DNA of 64,000 nucleotides from positions 30,117,371-30,181,370 of the forward strand of contig OZ020487.1 in NCBI GenBank assembly GCA_963971405.1, written 5' to 3'. Made by a program: the position numbers and the translations under genes. Positions within the stretch are counted from its first letter, which is position 1. Each line of letters begins with the position of its first letter. The notes beneath the pieces were generated by a model. That model was given only the letters and a program-made list of their open reading frames with translations. It made no database searches and was not told the DNA's origin. This document shows positions 24,019 to 35,700 of this stretch, one piece after another. This DNA comes from Psococerastis gibbosa. Taxonomy: Eukaryota > Arthropoda > Insecta > Psocodea > Psocidae.

Positions 24019-27000
24019 ATGACAGACACTGAAGAAGAAGAACCTTATTGTGTTGACCGTCTGGACTGGGTGGATGCAAAGACTGAAAATGCCTTCTTCT
24101 CATCAGCGAATGATTGCAAACCAGTAGGTAGGTTACACTAGCACTAGAATTTTATATACCTATATAGCTTGTATATATAAAAATGCCCGGATTTTTCGCC
24201 CTCGTTGCGTGCTTAAATATCCAGGTTTTAGGATTGAGTGAAACTTTGGTACGGTGTTCTGGGAACGCTCCCGAAGGTTCCTGGGCCAATGTCATTTATT
24301 ATTATATATATAAATTTTTTTTAATTTTCCTCCTACTCGGAACTTCACCCAAATATGCACATACCAAACCCCTACCCCCCTACCCCTAAAAAAGAATATT
24401 TCTATCTTATTTGTTGGTACCAAAATTGACTTCGACTAAACTTAAATTTTATATTGAAAATTGCAATGTGTGTTTTTTAGGACAAATAAGCAGACAATAT
24501 AACATGGCTACAATTTGTGACAACTTCTACACTTGGACTGGAAAAGCGGTTTCGTCAAAGGTTTTTTGGGATCATTTGCGAACTATGTATAATTTGGAAG
24601 CTCTGGTGGGTAAAATACTTGCATATACTATATAATCTCTAACATGAATATGTTTGGTAGTGTTATAGACTGTTTTGTTGTGCTGAGATGATAAATAAGT
24701 AAATATATTTTAATCAGCCGTCATTTGGTTTTAGGAAGAGGCTGAAGGTTACCCGTACGTGTCCGTGGTACGCGATTATATGGAAAGAGATGACGTAGAA
24801 AGGTTAAATTTAAAAGATTTTATAACGGAACGAACGAACGAACTAACACCAGAAGAAAAGCCATCGACTCCTAAAATTATTAAAGACTACTCGAGAAAGA
24901 AAGAAATAATAAGGAAGGATGCCTCAGATCAAAGCAAGCGTGAAAAATCTCCTGAAAAGTCGAAGGTGGAGGATGTGAATGAATCTGATGAAGATGACAC
25001 GCCGTTGAAGCCGAGTAAGGAAAGCGCCAAAGAGAAATCTGAGGTGAAACCTCTGAAATCAACTGGAAAGAAGTCAAATGCTCAAACCAAGACTGAAACA
25101 CCTAAGAGAACTACGCGGAAAACAAAGGAAACGGCGGAAGAACCGTCGTCAGGTTTGTTTTATTTTTTAATGCCTTTGTTTTGATTATTCCTTTTATGCT
25201 CACTTTGCTACAAACTACTGGTGTGTACAATTTTTATTGGTCAGAAATAAAAAAAAAAACCTTTCGGCTCTGGCCGATCAGGTATAAGGAGATTCCGCAG
25301 AGCCTGCTTTTTCTCTACTCTAAAACCTAAAAGAGCGGATTTTGCCTCCAATTTAGTGGAGGGGGTACAGCGGGCAGGTTCAGTGGATTATAACATTGAA
25401 AAAAAATTATTATTTTTAATTCCCACTGTAAACCCATTGTTATCTAGTGTAAGTTCATTTTATTATGGGGGGTGGTCCGGACCCTCTAACCCCCCCCCCC
25501 CCTCAAATTCCCCCTTGGCTAGCAACGCTATGTATGTAATAAGAAATAAGTAATACCTCATTATTTTCCCGACCACAACATCAACACACAAAACACTCTT
25601 GTGTTCCAAAAAATTACGACTATGAACTTTTACTTAGGCGGGGTTTCCACATACGTCAATGGTCAATAAGAAATATGGTTTTGACGTGGTTGCAGACATT
25701 TTTAGTATGTCTTTAATGTCTGCTAAAACGTCAATTTCATATTTCTCATTGACCATTGACGCATGTGGAAACCCCGCCTTATTAAATTGTTTTTACTTTG
25801 ACTGAGCGTCATCTTGAAATCGTTGATTTGTCGAAAAAAGTGTTGATAACCATTATCGTATAATATAATATATATATAATAATACTATTGCAATAATAAT
25901 ATTTTAATTAATTCCTCTGCGACCAATATTAACTGAGTGAGATATGAATTATGTAAGGTTTCAATCGGCCGCCATCTTGTAACTGAATAGTGGATCTATC
26001 TGGTTAACGAACTCGATCAAGACATTTGTATGATCAATTTTTGGTCAAAGTTTCATCAAAATCAGATAATATTTACGGAAGTTAGAGTGTTTCCTAAAAT
26101 CGATATACATACATATATGAGGAGGCTGTTTACAAACATGGCCAACTCCAAGTTGTAAAATTTTTCAGGAGAGCGGATTTTCTGTTGAAAATTGCATTAA
26201 GTCTATAGCTAACCCTAGACTTCTCAGCGCCTTTGTGCGCAATCTGGCTGCTTTTGTCAATTAATTTTACAACGTGCAGGTGGACATTAAAATTTTCTGC
26301 AAAGTCGGATCAAAACCCCATTTTGTGAAAAAAATGGAGTTGGCCACGTTTGTAATCAAGCTCCCCATATATATATATATAGATATATATATATACATAC
26401 AGTATGTATAACATTTTGAATGGAGGGTGGTTTTAGGCTCAGGGGGTCATGAAATGAAAAGTTGTGAAGAAATTTTCCGAAAGTCGAACATTGGTCGCCA
26501 TCTCAATAGGTAGATGAATCTCCCTAAGAGGAGTGACTGGAGAAAACGAGAAGTAATCTCTTCTCACAGCTTATCTCCAATAATCTTCATTATTGCCTAA
26601 CGTAATATGCCTACCACTGTCCTCTATTATCTTCTAATGCGTACAGGGTGTCCGGCAAGTGCTAGATAGTCCGTTAAGAGGATTTTCCATGCGGTTCTTT
26701 TGACAATAAACATGATAATAAAAAAAATTAAACTATAAGAAAATTTCCTTGAACTATGGAACCCTCAAATTTTGCAGAATCGAACTGCAATGTTTTGCCG
26801 TATAAGGTATAACTATCGGAAAGCATCATACACAATGATTAGTTTATATTTAAGACATAAAAATTGTTTTTACAGCACTCGAAGTTAACCTGTTGTAAGA
26901 GGACTTCCAGTGTTCCTAATAAATCTGCTTTTTACCATCCACATAAGTCTAGATATCTGAATAAATATGTCGATATTGAAAAAGAACTGTTTATTAGGAA

Positions 27001-28528
27001 CATTTTTTCTGTCGACTAAATTGCAGTAGAGTATTTCTTGAGTGTCTTTTGACGATTTTATGATTTTCGGCTAAGTAACATTAGCAGCAAATTCAGCCTT
27101 TTCCTTATGGCCTTTTAGCCCTTTCGATATGCTCGCTAAATGTCTAACCATAACCTCGTTGTAGACAAGCTTCTTCTTTCCCGATAAACTAAGGTGCTTG
27201 ATGCCTTCGGGCGTTACGGCCAATATATTGTCAAGCGTAGTGGTTTCAACATTTCCTTACGCTCCCTAGTAACGCACGGCCATGCTGCATGTGGTAAAAG
27301 CAACTCTAACCTGTATAAATATTATTTTTGAGACAAAATACAGTGAACTGAACTGAACCTCTTTTTGTATTTCTGCACATTTCTTCTTTTTTCATAGTTA
27401 AAGCTATATATTCCCATGTGTTTTTAGCCCGTACCTTTTTTCTAAAACGTCGCTGTCTGCAGAACTATTGTCTCTAATGATATTTTGTAGCCTTTCTCCG
27501 TCCTTCAGCCGCTGTCTGTATTTCGCATTCGTTGTTTGGCCTGAGCATTGGGGCCTTCTGTTCACTCTCCATCATTGGTGAGAGTATTTCATTTTTATTT
27601 ACTTCCTTTTCTCTCTTTTTCATTCGATGCTCTTTAGTATGTATAGCGTTGCCATCTTTTCCTCTCTCGTACTTTCAAGCATTTCGTCTTTGCTATCATT
27701 TTTTCATTCCTAAAACTCATAGATTCTGAAGCATGTAATAAAAATTGTTCAATCCCAGAATCCCATTATCTCGGTCTAGAGAACCGTCATAATGGGGTAT
27801 CGACGTAACTGATATTATGTTTGTATAATAGTTACTTGCTAAAGTCATGTGGAGCGAATGATTAATGTGCGCTATACGTACAAAATCTCATTGTAATCAG
27901 TTATAACTTAATCTATCGAAGGGACCGCTCGTAACAATATAAAATTTACCTGATAAATAAAATGCATTAATTTTCAAATTTTAATTGTAAAAAAAAAAAA
28001 TGGGTAAACCCCCAATATTTCACGTTTAATTTTCAGAACATTTCCCCGGGGATGACAGCTGGCCCCCTCTGTGCAGTTATACGAATCTGTTAAGGCGGGG
28101 TTTCCACCGACCTCTCATTGCAGAATGCAAATCACATTGACGTGGTAGCAGATATCATTAATAAATCTTGAATGTCTGCTACCACGTTAATTTCATTTGC
28201 ATTCTGCAATGAGAGGTCGGTGGAAACCCCGCCCAAACTTGCTGTCAAACTGCACAAAAATCCCTCTATATTGTGCCTATGCTATCAAACATTTGCTTTG
28301 TTTACAGTTGTATGCATCTTGGTTTAATAAATAGTTTTCTAAATCTAATCCGCCGAATTTTTGTTCTTGTTTGTATCAGGCAAGAAAGGGGACGCCGACG
28401 GATTGGCTAAACCGGGGAGGAAGCCAGTTGCTGGAAAGACTGGGAAAAGAAGCCTGCGGTCACGTGACGACGATTCGTCTAGCCCAGCGCCCACGCCTCC
28501 TCCTGCAAAACGGGCCCGGCGTATTTAA
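24019..28528 (+). CDS. MRGBP: MRGBP, EAF7-like subunit of the NuA4/TIP60 acetyltransferase complex
   Basis: Nuclear protein that binds MORF4L1/MRG15 within the NuA4/TIP60 histone acetyltransferase complex (family knowledge). Four exons join in phase: 24019-24127, 24481-24605, 24735-25152, 28380-28528, giving 266 aa (human about 204). Exon 1 begins MTDTEEEEPYCVDRLDWVDA. Exon 2 gives the EAF7 core (QISRQYNMATICDNFYTW, VSSKVFWDHLRTMYNLEAL). Exon 3 begins EEAEGYPY and continues into a Lys/Glu/Ser-rich, probably disordered stretch. Exon 4 is basic and ends PPPAKRARRI, a likely nuclear localisation signal. The 3.2-kb third intron holds two palindromic MITEs. The EAF7 domain covers about residues 10-110. 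Confidence 0.92.
25637..25778. mobile_element. Palindromic MITE, solo copy of 142 bp
   Basis: Terminal inverted repeats GGCGGGGTTTCCACATACGT (one mismatch between ends) are flanked by TTA at 25634-25636 and 25779-25781. The arms contain CAATGGTCAATAAGAAATA and the core TTGACGTGGTTGCAGACAT. It has the same length and arm type as 63688-63829. It lies in MRGBP intron 3. Confidence 0.92.
28094..28233. mobile_element. Palindromic MITE, solo copy of 140 bp
   Basis: Inverted repeats GGCGGGGTTTCCACCGACCT extend through CATTGCAGAATGCAAAT into the core TTGACGTGGTAGCAGATAT. TAA flanks the left end; the right flank reads CAA, probably mutated. Its arms match the inner element of the composites at 3637 and 41926, while its core matches their outer element. 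It lies in MRGBP intron 3. Confidence 0.9.
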
Positions 28529-29394
28529 TTTTCAACCTAGAAATGGCTCTAGGCTAGTGTTAATATTAAAACGTAGATGCGGCACAGCAGAAAAGTAACA
28601 GGAAGTTGACTGAGACCCAGAATATAATAGAATAGCTCTGTATTGAGTCATTGACATGAAGCAATAGGTGTTCTAAAAACTAAGACACAATAACAATAAA
28701 TAAATAAAACACTAAAAAATAGCCTAAAGCAATGTATTGTACCAATTGTTAGTAGTGGTGCAAGTGGGAACAGCAGTCATCTTGTAAATGAGTTCTGCGA
28801 TGCGTGTTTTCATAGACTCTATATCCATAATACAACAAAACTTAATAACAAAACATAATTGAAGAAAAAATTAATTTACTTGTAAGATTCGTAACACTTG
28901 CACATTATGTCTCAGCCATCTTACCGTGATTTTTCTGTTCTGCCATATGTCTCAACTCGTCTCTGTTTTACTGTTGGATCAGCCATTGACAAATACACAG
29001 AATACAATATTTGCATGGAGAGGTGAGGCACAATGATCTCTTTTGGCCCTAGCAATATGTACCTTTATTGAGTTAAAACAGGTCTCCGATTTCTTGAAAT
29101 GCGAGCACGCCGCCGCCATGCCAACGAAGACCTTAAAAAATGAGTTAAAAACTTTAACCTGCTATAGTTCACGCAAAATGAGAAAAGTATGGACATGGAA
29201 TGATTTGATCCAGTGCAACACTATAAAAATATTCCTTGCACCATTTTGTGTTACCTTGTTGCATTGGATGCAAGTCATAACACCATTCTTTATTTCTACT
29301 GTTTGAGATATGACGCGGCTCTAGGGCATATTCGTACAGCAATTTTTTTTTAAATGTAATAATAATTATAATAATATAATAAAAACTGCTACAC
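28529..29394 (+). other. MRGBP 3' UTR and intergenic DNA
   Basis: Overlapping AATAAA signals near 28695-28710 are plausible polyadenylation sites for MRGBP. An 87-codon open frame at 29043-29306 has no recognisable domain and is not called a gene. Confidence 0.45.
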
Positions 29395-29695
29395 AGAAAA
29401 TGGAAAGATACTGTAAGGCTTGCTATCTTCTCTTGTCTCAGCTGACAATTTTCCGGAGTACACAGGAGAGATTACGGCACTTACATTTCACCGGCTATTT
29501 ATACTCTATACTCCATGAGCATAGATAACGGCTGCTGAAGGCAAACTCAAATTAATATTTAATTATATTCGAACATTATAAAAAATAATGTTTTATAAAC
29601 TGTATTGCATAATTCTCCGGATCGTCATGGTGTTGAATTCTCCTTATCACAACTTATCCGATACGTACAGTGGTAGGGTCCACTCCTGACGTTAA

Positions 29696-30964
29696 AAGGG
29701 TATGCTACGCAGAAAATTGGCAACCCAAAATTAAATAGTTTTCATTTTTTATTTAATTAACTCAGCAAGTTATTAAAAATGTGACTCATCTAAGTTGTAG
29801 AAGACTACTTCGTGCATCATATAATTGGGTATTTTAACTTTTCGGTTTTGTAGTTCTTCCATAAAATCCCAGAATACGCGAAATTTTAGTCCTGTCTGGT
29901 ATTTATGAAAGAACTAAGGTACCAAAAATTTAATATTTCCTATTATATGATGCATGGGCCACGACTCAACTTAGTCATCCCCATGGGATCCCAACCCACA
30001 GTCTTCCAAGCCGAAATACATGCCATACGCGCATGTGCGGCGCATTGCATTAAACGTGCTTACCGCCACAGCAAGATATTCATTATCTCCGACAGCATGG
30101 CTTCCCTTCTTGCGCTGGACTCGAGTAGCTACGAGTCCAAGCAGGTGTGGGAATGTATGCTTGCACTCAACGCATTGGGAGTGACGAATAAAGTCACCCT
30201 CATGTGGGTTCCAGGACACGCCGGGATCGAAGGCAATGAAAATGCCGACGCCTTGGCGAGAGAAGGGAGCGCGCTACCCTTCATTGGGCCTGAACCCTTC
30301 TGCGCCTTCCCGAGAAACCGCCAAACCCTAGAGATTGGCCTATGGGAAGAAAAGAGAAAGGAAGCATACTGGAAGTCTGTCACAGGCCACAGACAATCCA
30401 AAATATTCCTCACTCACTCTAAGAGCTATACCGCCAAAGCACTGAACCTCAGCAAGCCTGAACTTAAGGTACTTACAGGTGCACTCACAGGACACTGCCA
30501 CGTGAACTACCATTTAAAGAACATGGGTAAAGTCTTGAATGACACCTGCCGATTCTGCAAAGAAAAGGCTGAGACTGCTGAGCATATCATCTGCTCGTGT
30601 CCGGCAGTAAAGAACAGACGGCTGCTAGCAACGTCCTCTTGGTTTCTATCACCAAGGGAGGCTTGCCAGTTGGCCCCTGGGCAGTTGTGCAGGTTTTTAC
30701 GGGACCTGCTGACTGACCAGGACTAAAAAGTACGGGGATTCACAATAGATCTTTAAGGTCAAAGTGAGCCAAGCTCAAGTAGCAGCATCGCCCCATTACT
30801 AATCTAATCTAATCTAATCTAATATGATGCATGAAGTAGTCTTCTACAACTTCCATGAGCCAAATATTTAATGACTTGCTTTGTTAGTTAAATAAAAATA
30901 AAAATAAAAAAGTCAATGAAAACAACAAATTTTGGGGTGCTTATTTTCTACGTAGCATGTCTTC
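29696..30964. mobile_element. Palindromic TTAA-flanked DNA element, split by a retrotransposon
   Basis: The flanks are TTAA (29692-29695 and 30965-30968); the empty copy at 45450 has one TTAA. The ends are inverted: AAGGGTATGCTACG on the left and, by complement, GAAGACATGCTACG on the right. Inverted similarity continues for about 125 bp, ending with GTTGTAGAAGACTACTTC and GCATCATAT. Without its insert it is about 390 bp. TTAA duplication is the hallmark of piggyBac-type elements, but the ends are not CCC-type, so the superfamily is uncertain. No transposase is encoded. Confidence 0.82.
29957..30821 (+). mobile_element. 5'-truncated non-LTR retrotransposon encoding an RNase H domain
   Basis: An open frame up to the stop at 30726 encodes the C-terminal RNase H of a non-LTR polymerase: AEIHAIRACAAHC, FIISDSMASLLAL, VTLMWVPGHAGIEGNENAD. 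This is followed by LTGALTGHCHVNYHL and a CRFC...HIICSCP zinc motif. The 3' tail is a TAATC repeat (30798-30821). A 12-bp duplication ATATGATGCATG flanks it (29945-29956 and 30822-30833). The frame has no stops, so the copy is young. It is about 865 bp long, a typical 5'-truncated insertion. Confidence 0.88.
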
Positions 30965-32199
30965 TTAAACATTGGGGAGATTTCGGCAGGCCGGTGTTGC
31001 TATAAGTTTTACATTATCGAGTTTATGGAGCTAAATGTTATGATAAGATTGAACTAGTACCTACCAAGAATAAAATTGTACATTAAGTGAAATTTATTTA
31101 TTAGTTACTAACTTGAAATCTGAAAGGGCGTTGAACCCAATGGTTGGGTCATGTGCACCATATGCAGGTGAGGAGGACGCCGAAGCTGGTTTTCGAAGAC
31201 ACCTTCAACCACTCTAGGCTCAGATGGAGGGACCAAGTACTAGAAGATGACTATGCACAACACTGGTACCCAAGACTGGAAGTTAGCGGCGGAAGATCGT
31301 CCGAGATGGTGTGGTGTTGTAGGTGTAGTGGCAGCCGGCAGCGGCTGAAAGCACCCCCCCCGGGCAGTGTTGCCAGTAATATATTTCTTGAAACCGCCAG
31401 TAGGAGCGTGCCAACCCGCCCAATTCCGCCCAAATTTAAAATCTATTCTATCTAGTCTAAAACCCATAATGGTCGCATTTTTTAAGTTATAAAATACATT
31501 AGGAGTTGTCAATCTTGATATGTAGATAAAAATACAGTAGCGTCACGCATATATTACCCCTCAAACATGCTTTGTGACGTCATATGAATAGGTCTATATA
31601 ATTTATATACTTTGCTATTATTCCCACATTTTTTGTATGACCTTGACAAAAATTTACCGACCCCACTAATTACATATATAGTTGAAGTCACCCTTAGAAC
31701 TTGCCAAATGTCACATTTACTATTTTATATATCATAGAAAATAATTAGACTATGTATGGGGCCAACTATGCCCAATCCCCCACTTAGGACATATCAGAAT
31801 AGGTACACAAATAAGTAACAAAAAATCATTGAATTAGGTCCTGACAATTTTTATTCAATACCCCGTCAATGGACTCATATTTTAAAATTAGCATACACAC
31901 AATATACATTTACACTAACTTAAAAAAAATACAGTGAAATTTATCAACACCACAAATTCATTACTTATTCGACATATTACAGGGCCTACATGAAGTTAAA
32001 AACACCTTGTTCATGGACTCCTAAGAACATTTTTCTGAGTCAGAGTTTTGATTGCTGTGTTAATGCACCATAAGAATTGCTCTAGTAACTGTAAGCAATA
32101 ATTATTCTAGTTCGTTGTGCAGAATTGAATGAATTGGCTGAGTTGGCATATAAAAGAAACATAACTTATGTACACACGATAATTAAGAGTTAAAAAAGG

Positions 32200-32770
32200 A
32201 CATTGAAATATTTATCAAATTTACTATTACACTTACACATACCCGGAAAAAGACAGAGGCATTCGGCCAGGTTGCGCCATAAAGCAATGAATTGACCATT
32301 ACGTATTACAGAAACATAACATATGTACACAAGGAAATTAAGAGTTAAAAAAGGACATTGAAATATTTATCAAATTTACTATTACACTTACACATACTTG
32401 GAAAATGACAGAGGCATTCGGCTCGATTGTGCCATTAAACAATGAATTGCAATTACATTTTAAAGAAGCATAACTTATGTAGGCTACACAAGAAAAAGAC
32501 AGAGGCATTCGACCAGGTTGCGCCATAAAACAATGAATTGACCATTACATATTACAGAAACATAACTTATGTACACAAGAAAATTATGAGTTAAAAAAGG
32601 ATATTGAAATATTTATCCAATTTACTATTACACTTACACATACCCGGAAAAAGACGGAGGCATTCGGCCAGGTTGCGCCATAAAACAATAAATTGACCAT
32701 TACATATTACAGAAACATAACTTATGTACACAAGAAAATTAAAGGTTAAAAAGGGTATTGAAATATTTAT
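32200..32770 (+). repeat. Minisatellite within the hAT element, about 154-bp period
   Basis: CACTTACACATAC starts occur at 32231, 32385 and 32633, each followed by GACxGAGGCATTCG and, except in the diverged second unit, GGTTGCGCCATAAA. A further unit with about 62 bp deleted begins near 32477. Each unit also carries GAAACATAACTTATGTACAC. The array lies just 3' of the transposase stop. Confidence 0.85.
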
Positions 32771-32778
32771 CCTACTTA

Positions 32779-35700
32779 CTATTCTAACCAACTTATAATT
32801 TCATCCATCGATTCTCCAGAAACATCTTGTTCATTTATTGTATCGCTGTACATTTTTGAAGTAAATAATTCAAACATTTTTTGGGTGGGGGAAAACTCTT
32901 TGCAACAGTCTCCCCGCACCTGCTGGTATAGCCGAATACGTAGAATTGCAATCAACATGGACAGTTGCATTCTGTTCCGCAATTTGCATTTAACTACGCC
33001 CATTACAGAAAATACTCTCTCCACCACTGCATTGCTAGTCGGCAATGAAAGTGCCCTCAAAGCGAAGTCAGATAAATCTTTAAAAATGAGCTGCCCTCCA
33101 GCATTTTTCATTTGCGCGACACTAGCCCAAAATTTTCCCATAGTGACTCCCGGAGCAGGCACACCAGGAACGATGTCTGCCAAAGTCATCGTTCCAAGCA
33201 ATCGCCACTGGTTCTCTATGGCGTCCATGTCGCGATTTTTGCCAGCCAAACTTAAGGGTAAGTCTACAAATGGTGCCCTGCTGAGAGATAAGGCCGCGGA
33301 TGGTGTTAAATGCCGTAACCCCTGGATAATTGCAACATTTCCAGGCATGCGTTGTACTAATTCTCTGCACAACACAAGCATGAACCTGCAACATCTTTCC
33401 ATTACAGTATTCAACTCAGCGCGTCCAATTTTGGATGATTTCGCGTGCTCACTAAATGTTGTGCCGAAATCAACGTCAGTGAGCTCCAATAAACTGTTGT
33501 CAAAACAGTTTCCTGCTTTCTCAACTGCGAAGCCCACTGCGTTGATGTCGGCCTCTTCCAACATTCCCTTTGCCTTGCTGGCGTCAAGTCTATGTTGTAA
33601 ATACGCGGGCTTAAAAATGCGTCGCGCAAATGAAAGTAGCAACCCCCTTAAATCCCGGTATACGTTGCTAGGGTCAGAGTTGCTGGCTTGAAAAACAATA
33701 TTACAATCGGTGATATCTTTCAAAGCCTGCCTTAAAAAAAGTAAATACAAGTAATGTGCCTCATTGGCATACATTTGTGAAAGCGTTTTGGCCGTGTAAC
33801 ATTTTTCTGTATTGGCCACCATTTGAAAAAATGTTTTTAACTCCAGCCATTGCTCGCTAGTTCTTTTAACCGCAGAATGGTGGGCCAGCCATCTTGTGGC
33901 CGATAAAGCCGTAAGTTTAGGCGGTGTTTTGCTGTCATTTATCAAGGCATATACATCTTTATATGCCTTGCATCTCAGCGAGCTGTGCGAGAACCAGCTC
34001 CTTGATTCTCGTAATAAAAACTCAAGGGCTGTTGGCAGCTCCTCGCAAGCCCTCTGAGAGCAGCGGTTTAATGAGTGGCAAACGCACCTTATAAGTTGTA
34101 AATCAGGCAATTTCTCCCTTAGTCGGGTGTATAAAGAGTTGTTTACCCCGCACAGATTGCTGGCCCCATCTGTGCCAATGGCAATAAGGTTGGCCAGGTC
34201 AATTTTCATTGCGGTAAAAAAATTAACAAAATTTGTGAACAAGTCCTCAGCTGTGGCCCGCTCCACTTCTTGGAACCCCAAGAAGTGGCTGATAATTCTG
34301 TTTTCAGCCACACTGAAATAAACAACTACGTACGCCATATATTTTTCGCAGCCAATATCCGTTGATTCGTCGATAACTATCGAAAACGGCCTGTTGCCGA
34401 GGTCGTGCAGGACTTCTTCTAACAGTGCCGGTGCAATGACGTTCTCTATAAGCTTGGCGCATTTAGTCCGGTGCAGGCGCAAATTTGATAAGCTGCTGCC
34501 CGATCCCATGTCTTTTATCATCTCCCCAAGGTGGTCAATGGCCCTTGTAGATGAATGGTTGGCTATAAAAACAGCCAATCGAAGATCATTGGTTTTCTCT
34601 GCCTTCGTTGAAGTCACTAAAAAAAATAATAATATAATTAGGCCCACTAAAACTGTTTCTTTTACACTTATCCAAATTGATTAATTTTAGAACATTATTA
34701 AAAATAAAAAATGATTATTTTAGAGTATGGCATATATGTATATAAAAAATACACTCGGCACTCAGAAGAGTATAAATTTTGCCCTGGATCACTTTTATTA
34801 GTTTAGTAATAGCATTGTTTTAAATAAAAACAATTAAAACAATTGTTGTTACAAAGCAAACTTAAATTATTACATATAGCATTTTATAAAAATAAAACCG
34901 TGTACTGTGAAACTATGAGTCTAGATAATATTGTACTGTTTGCTTTGTAAAACGAAACTGTGATTATTTTGGACTTGCAGCGACATTCCTAAATTTGAGC
35001 GTTTAATCAATTTAGTGAAAATAGTACTTGGTATAATATTTTAAATTTCATTCAATCATTATGCAGTAATCAATTATTATTATTATCAATTTATTATCAG
35101 GCGTATAGTATGGAATTTTGTGATCTTATACATGTATAGCCTACAAAAGAGATAAAATGATGAAATTTGACCAATTTTGTGATGAATAAATTCCTGAGCT
35201 TCAATTCATCATATTTGGCAAATGTTTAAAATAATATTAGTTAATTGTCTATACCTAGGTGTAAGTATTTCTTCACAGGAGATTGATTCTCAAACAAATT
35301 ATTGTACTATTGCCTTTCCTCATAAATGTGTTTTCTCAAATTTTGAAAGGAATTTAAATCAAAATTAAGAATTATTTAGAGCAGCTAAATAGGCTTATCA
35401 CCAGCTTAAAGTTAATTCGTTAAATATTACGAATAACTTACCGAATGAAGACAACGTGCTTTGTTTCGTCTTATTTAATGATTCTAACTTTAACTTGTGT
35501 CCTTTTGAATCCGCATGGGTTTTAATATCATTTTTTTGTGCACGAATCGTTGATTTGCACAATGTGCAGAAGGCTTCTCCGCGTCCCGCTGCAATTAAAT
35601 CATCAGGTGCCCGTGAGAGCCAACCTAAAAAAACACGACCAATAAACATTAATGACAGGTTATCAGATCAATATGGGTAAACATTACCTTTGTCTACATT

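Larger units (their letters stand above)
25153..28379 (+). other. MRGBP intron 3, repeat-rich
   Basis: Contains MITEs 25637-25778 and 28094-28233, an AT microsatellite at about 26366-26395, a G/C-rich hAT-like fragment near 25460-25515, and a possible non-LTR tail with TGAACTGAACTGAAC near 27342-27357. No coding exon was found in it. Confidence 0.7.
29395..31050. repeat. Dispersed repeat interrupted by a palindromic element
   Basis: 29395-29695 and 30965-31050 together match the uninterrupted repeat at about 45185-45565. Shared landmarks include GCTATCTTCTCTTGTCTC, CACAACTTATCCGA, and after the break TTAAACATxGGGGAGAT and AGTTTATGGAGCTA. The intact copy shows that the break coincides with a single TTAA. 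Confidence 0.82.

Noticed and set aside
29043..29306. 87-codon open frame downstream of MRGBP
   Set aside because: No conserved motif, no splice context and composition like the surrounding DNA.
32885..33691. 268-codon open frame on the plus strand
   Set aside because: It is antisense to the hAT transposase exon and shows no domain of its own; the minus frame has all the hAT motifs.
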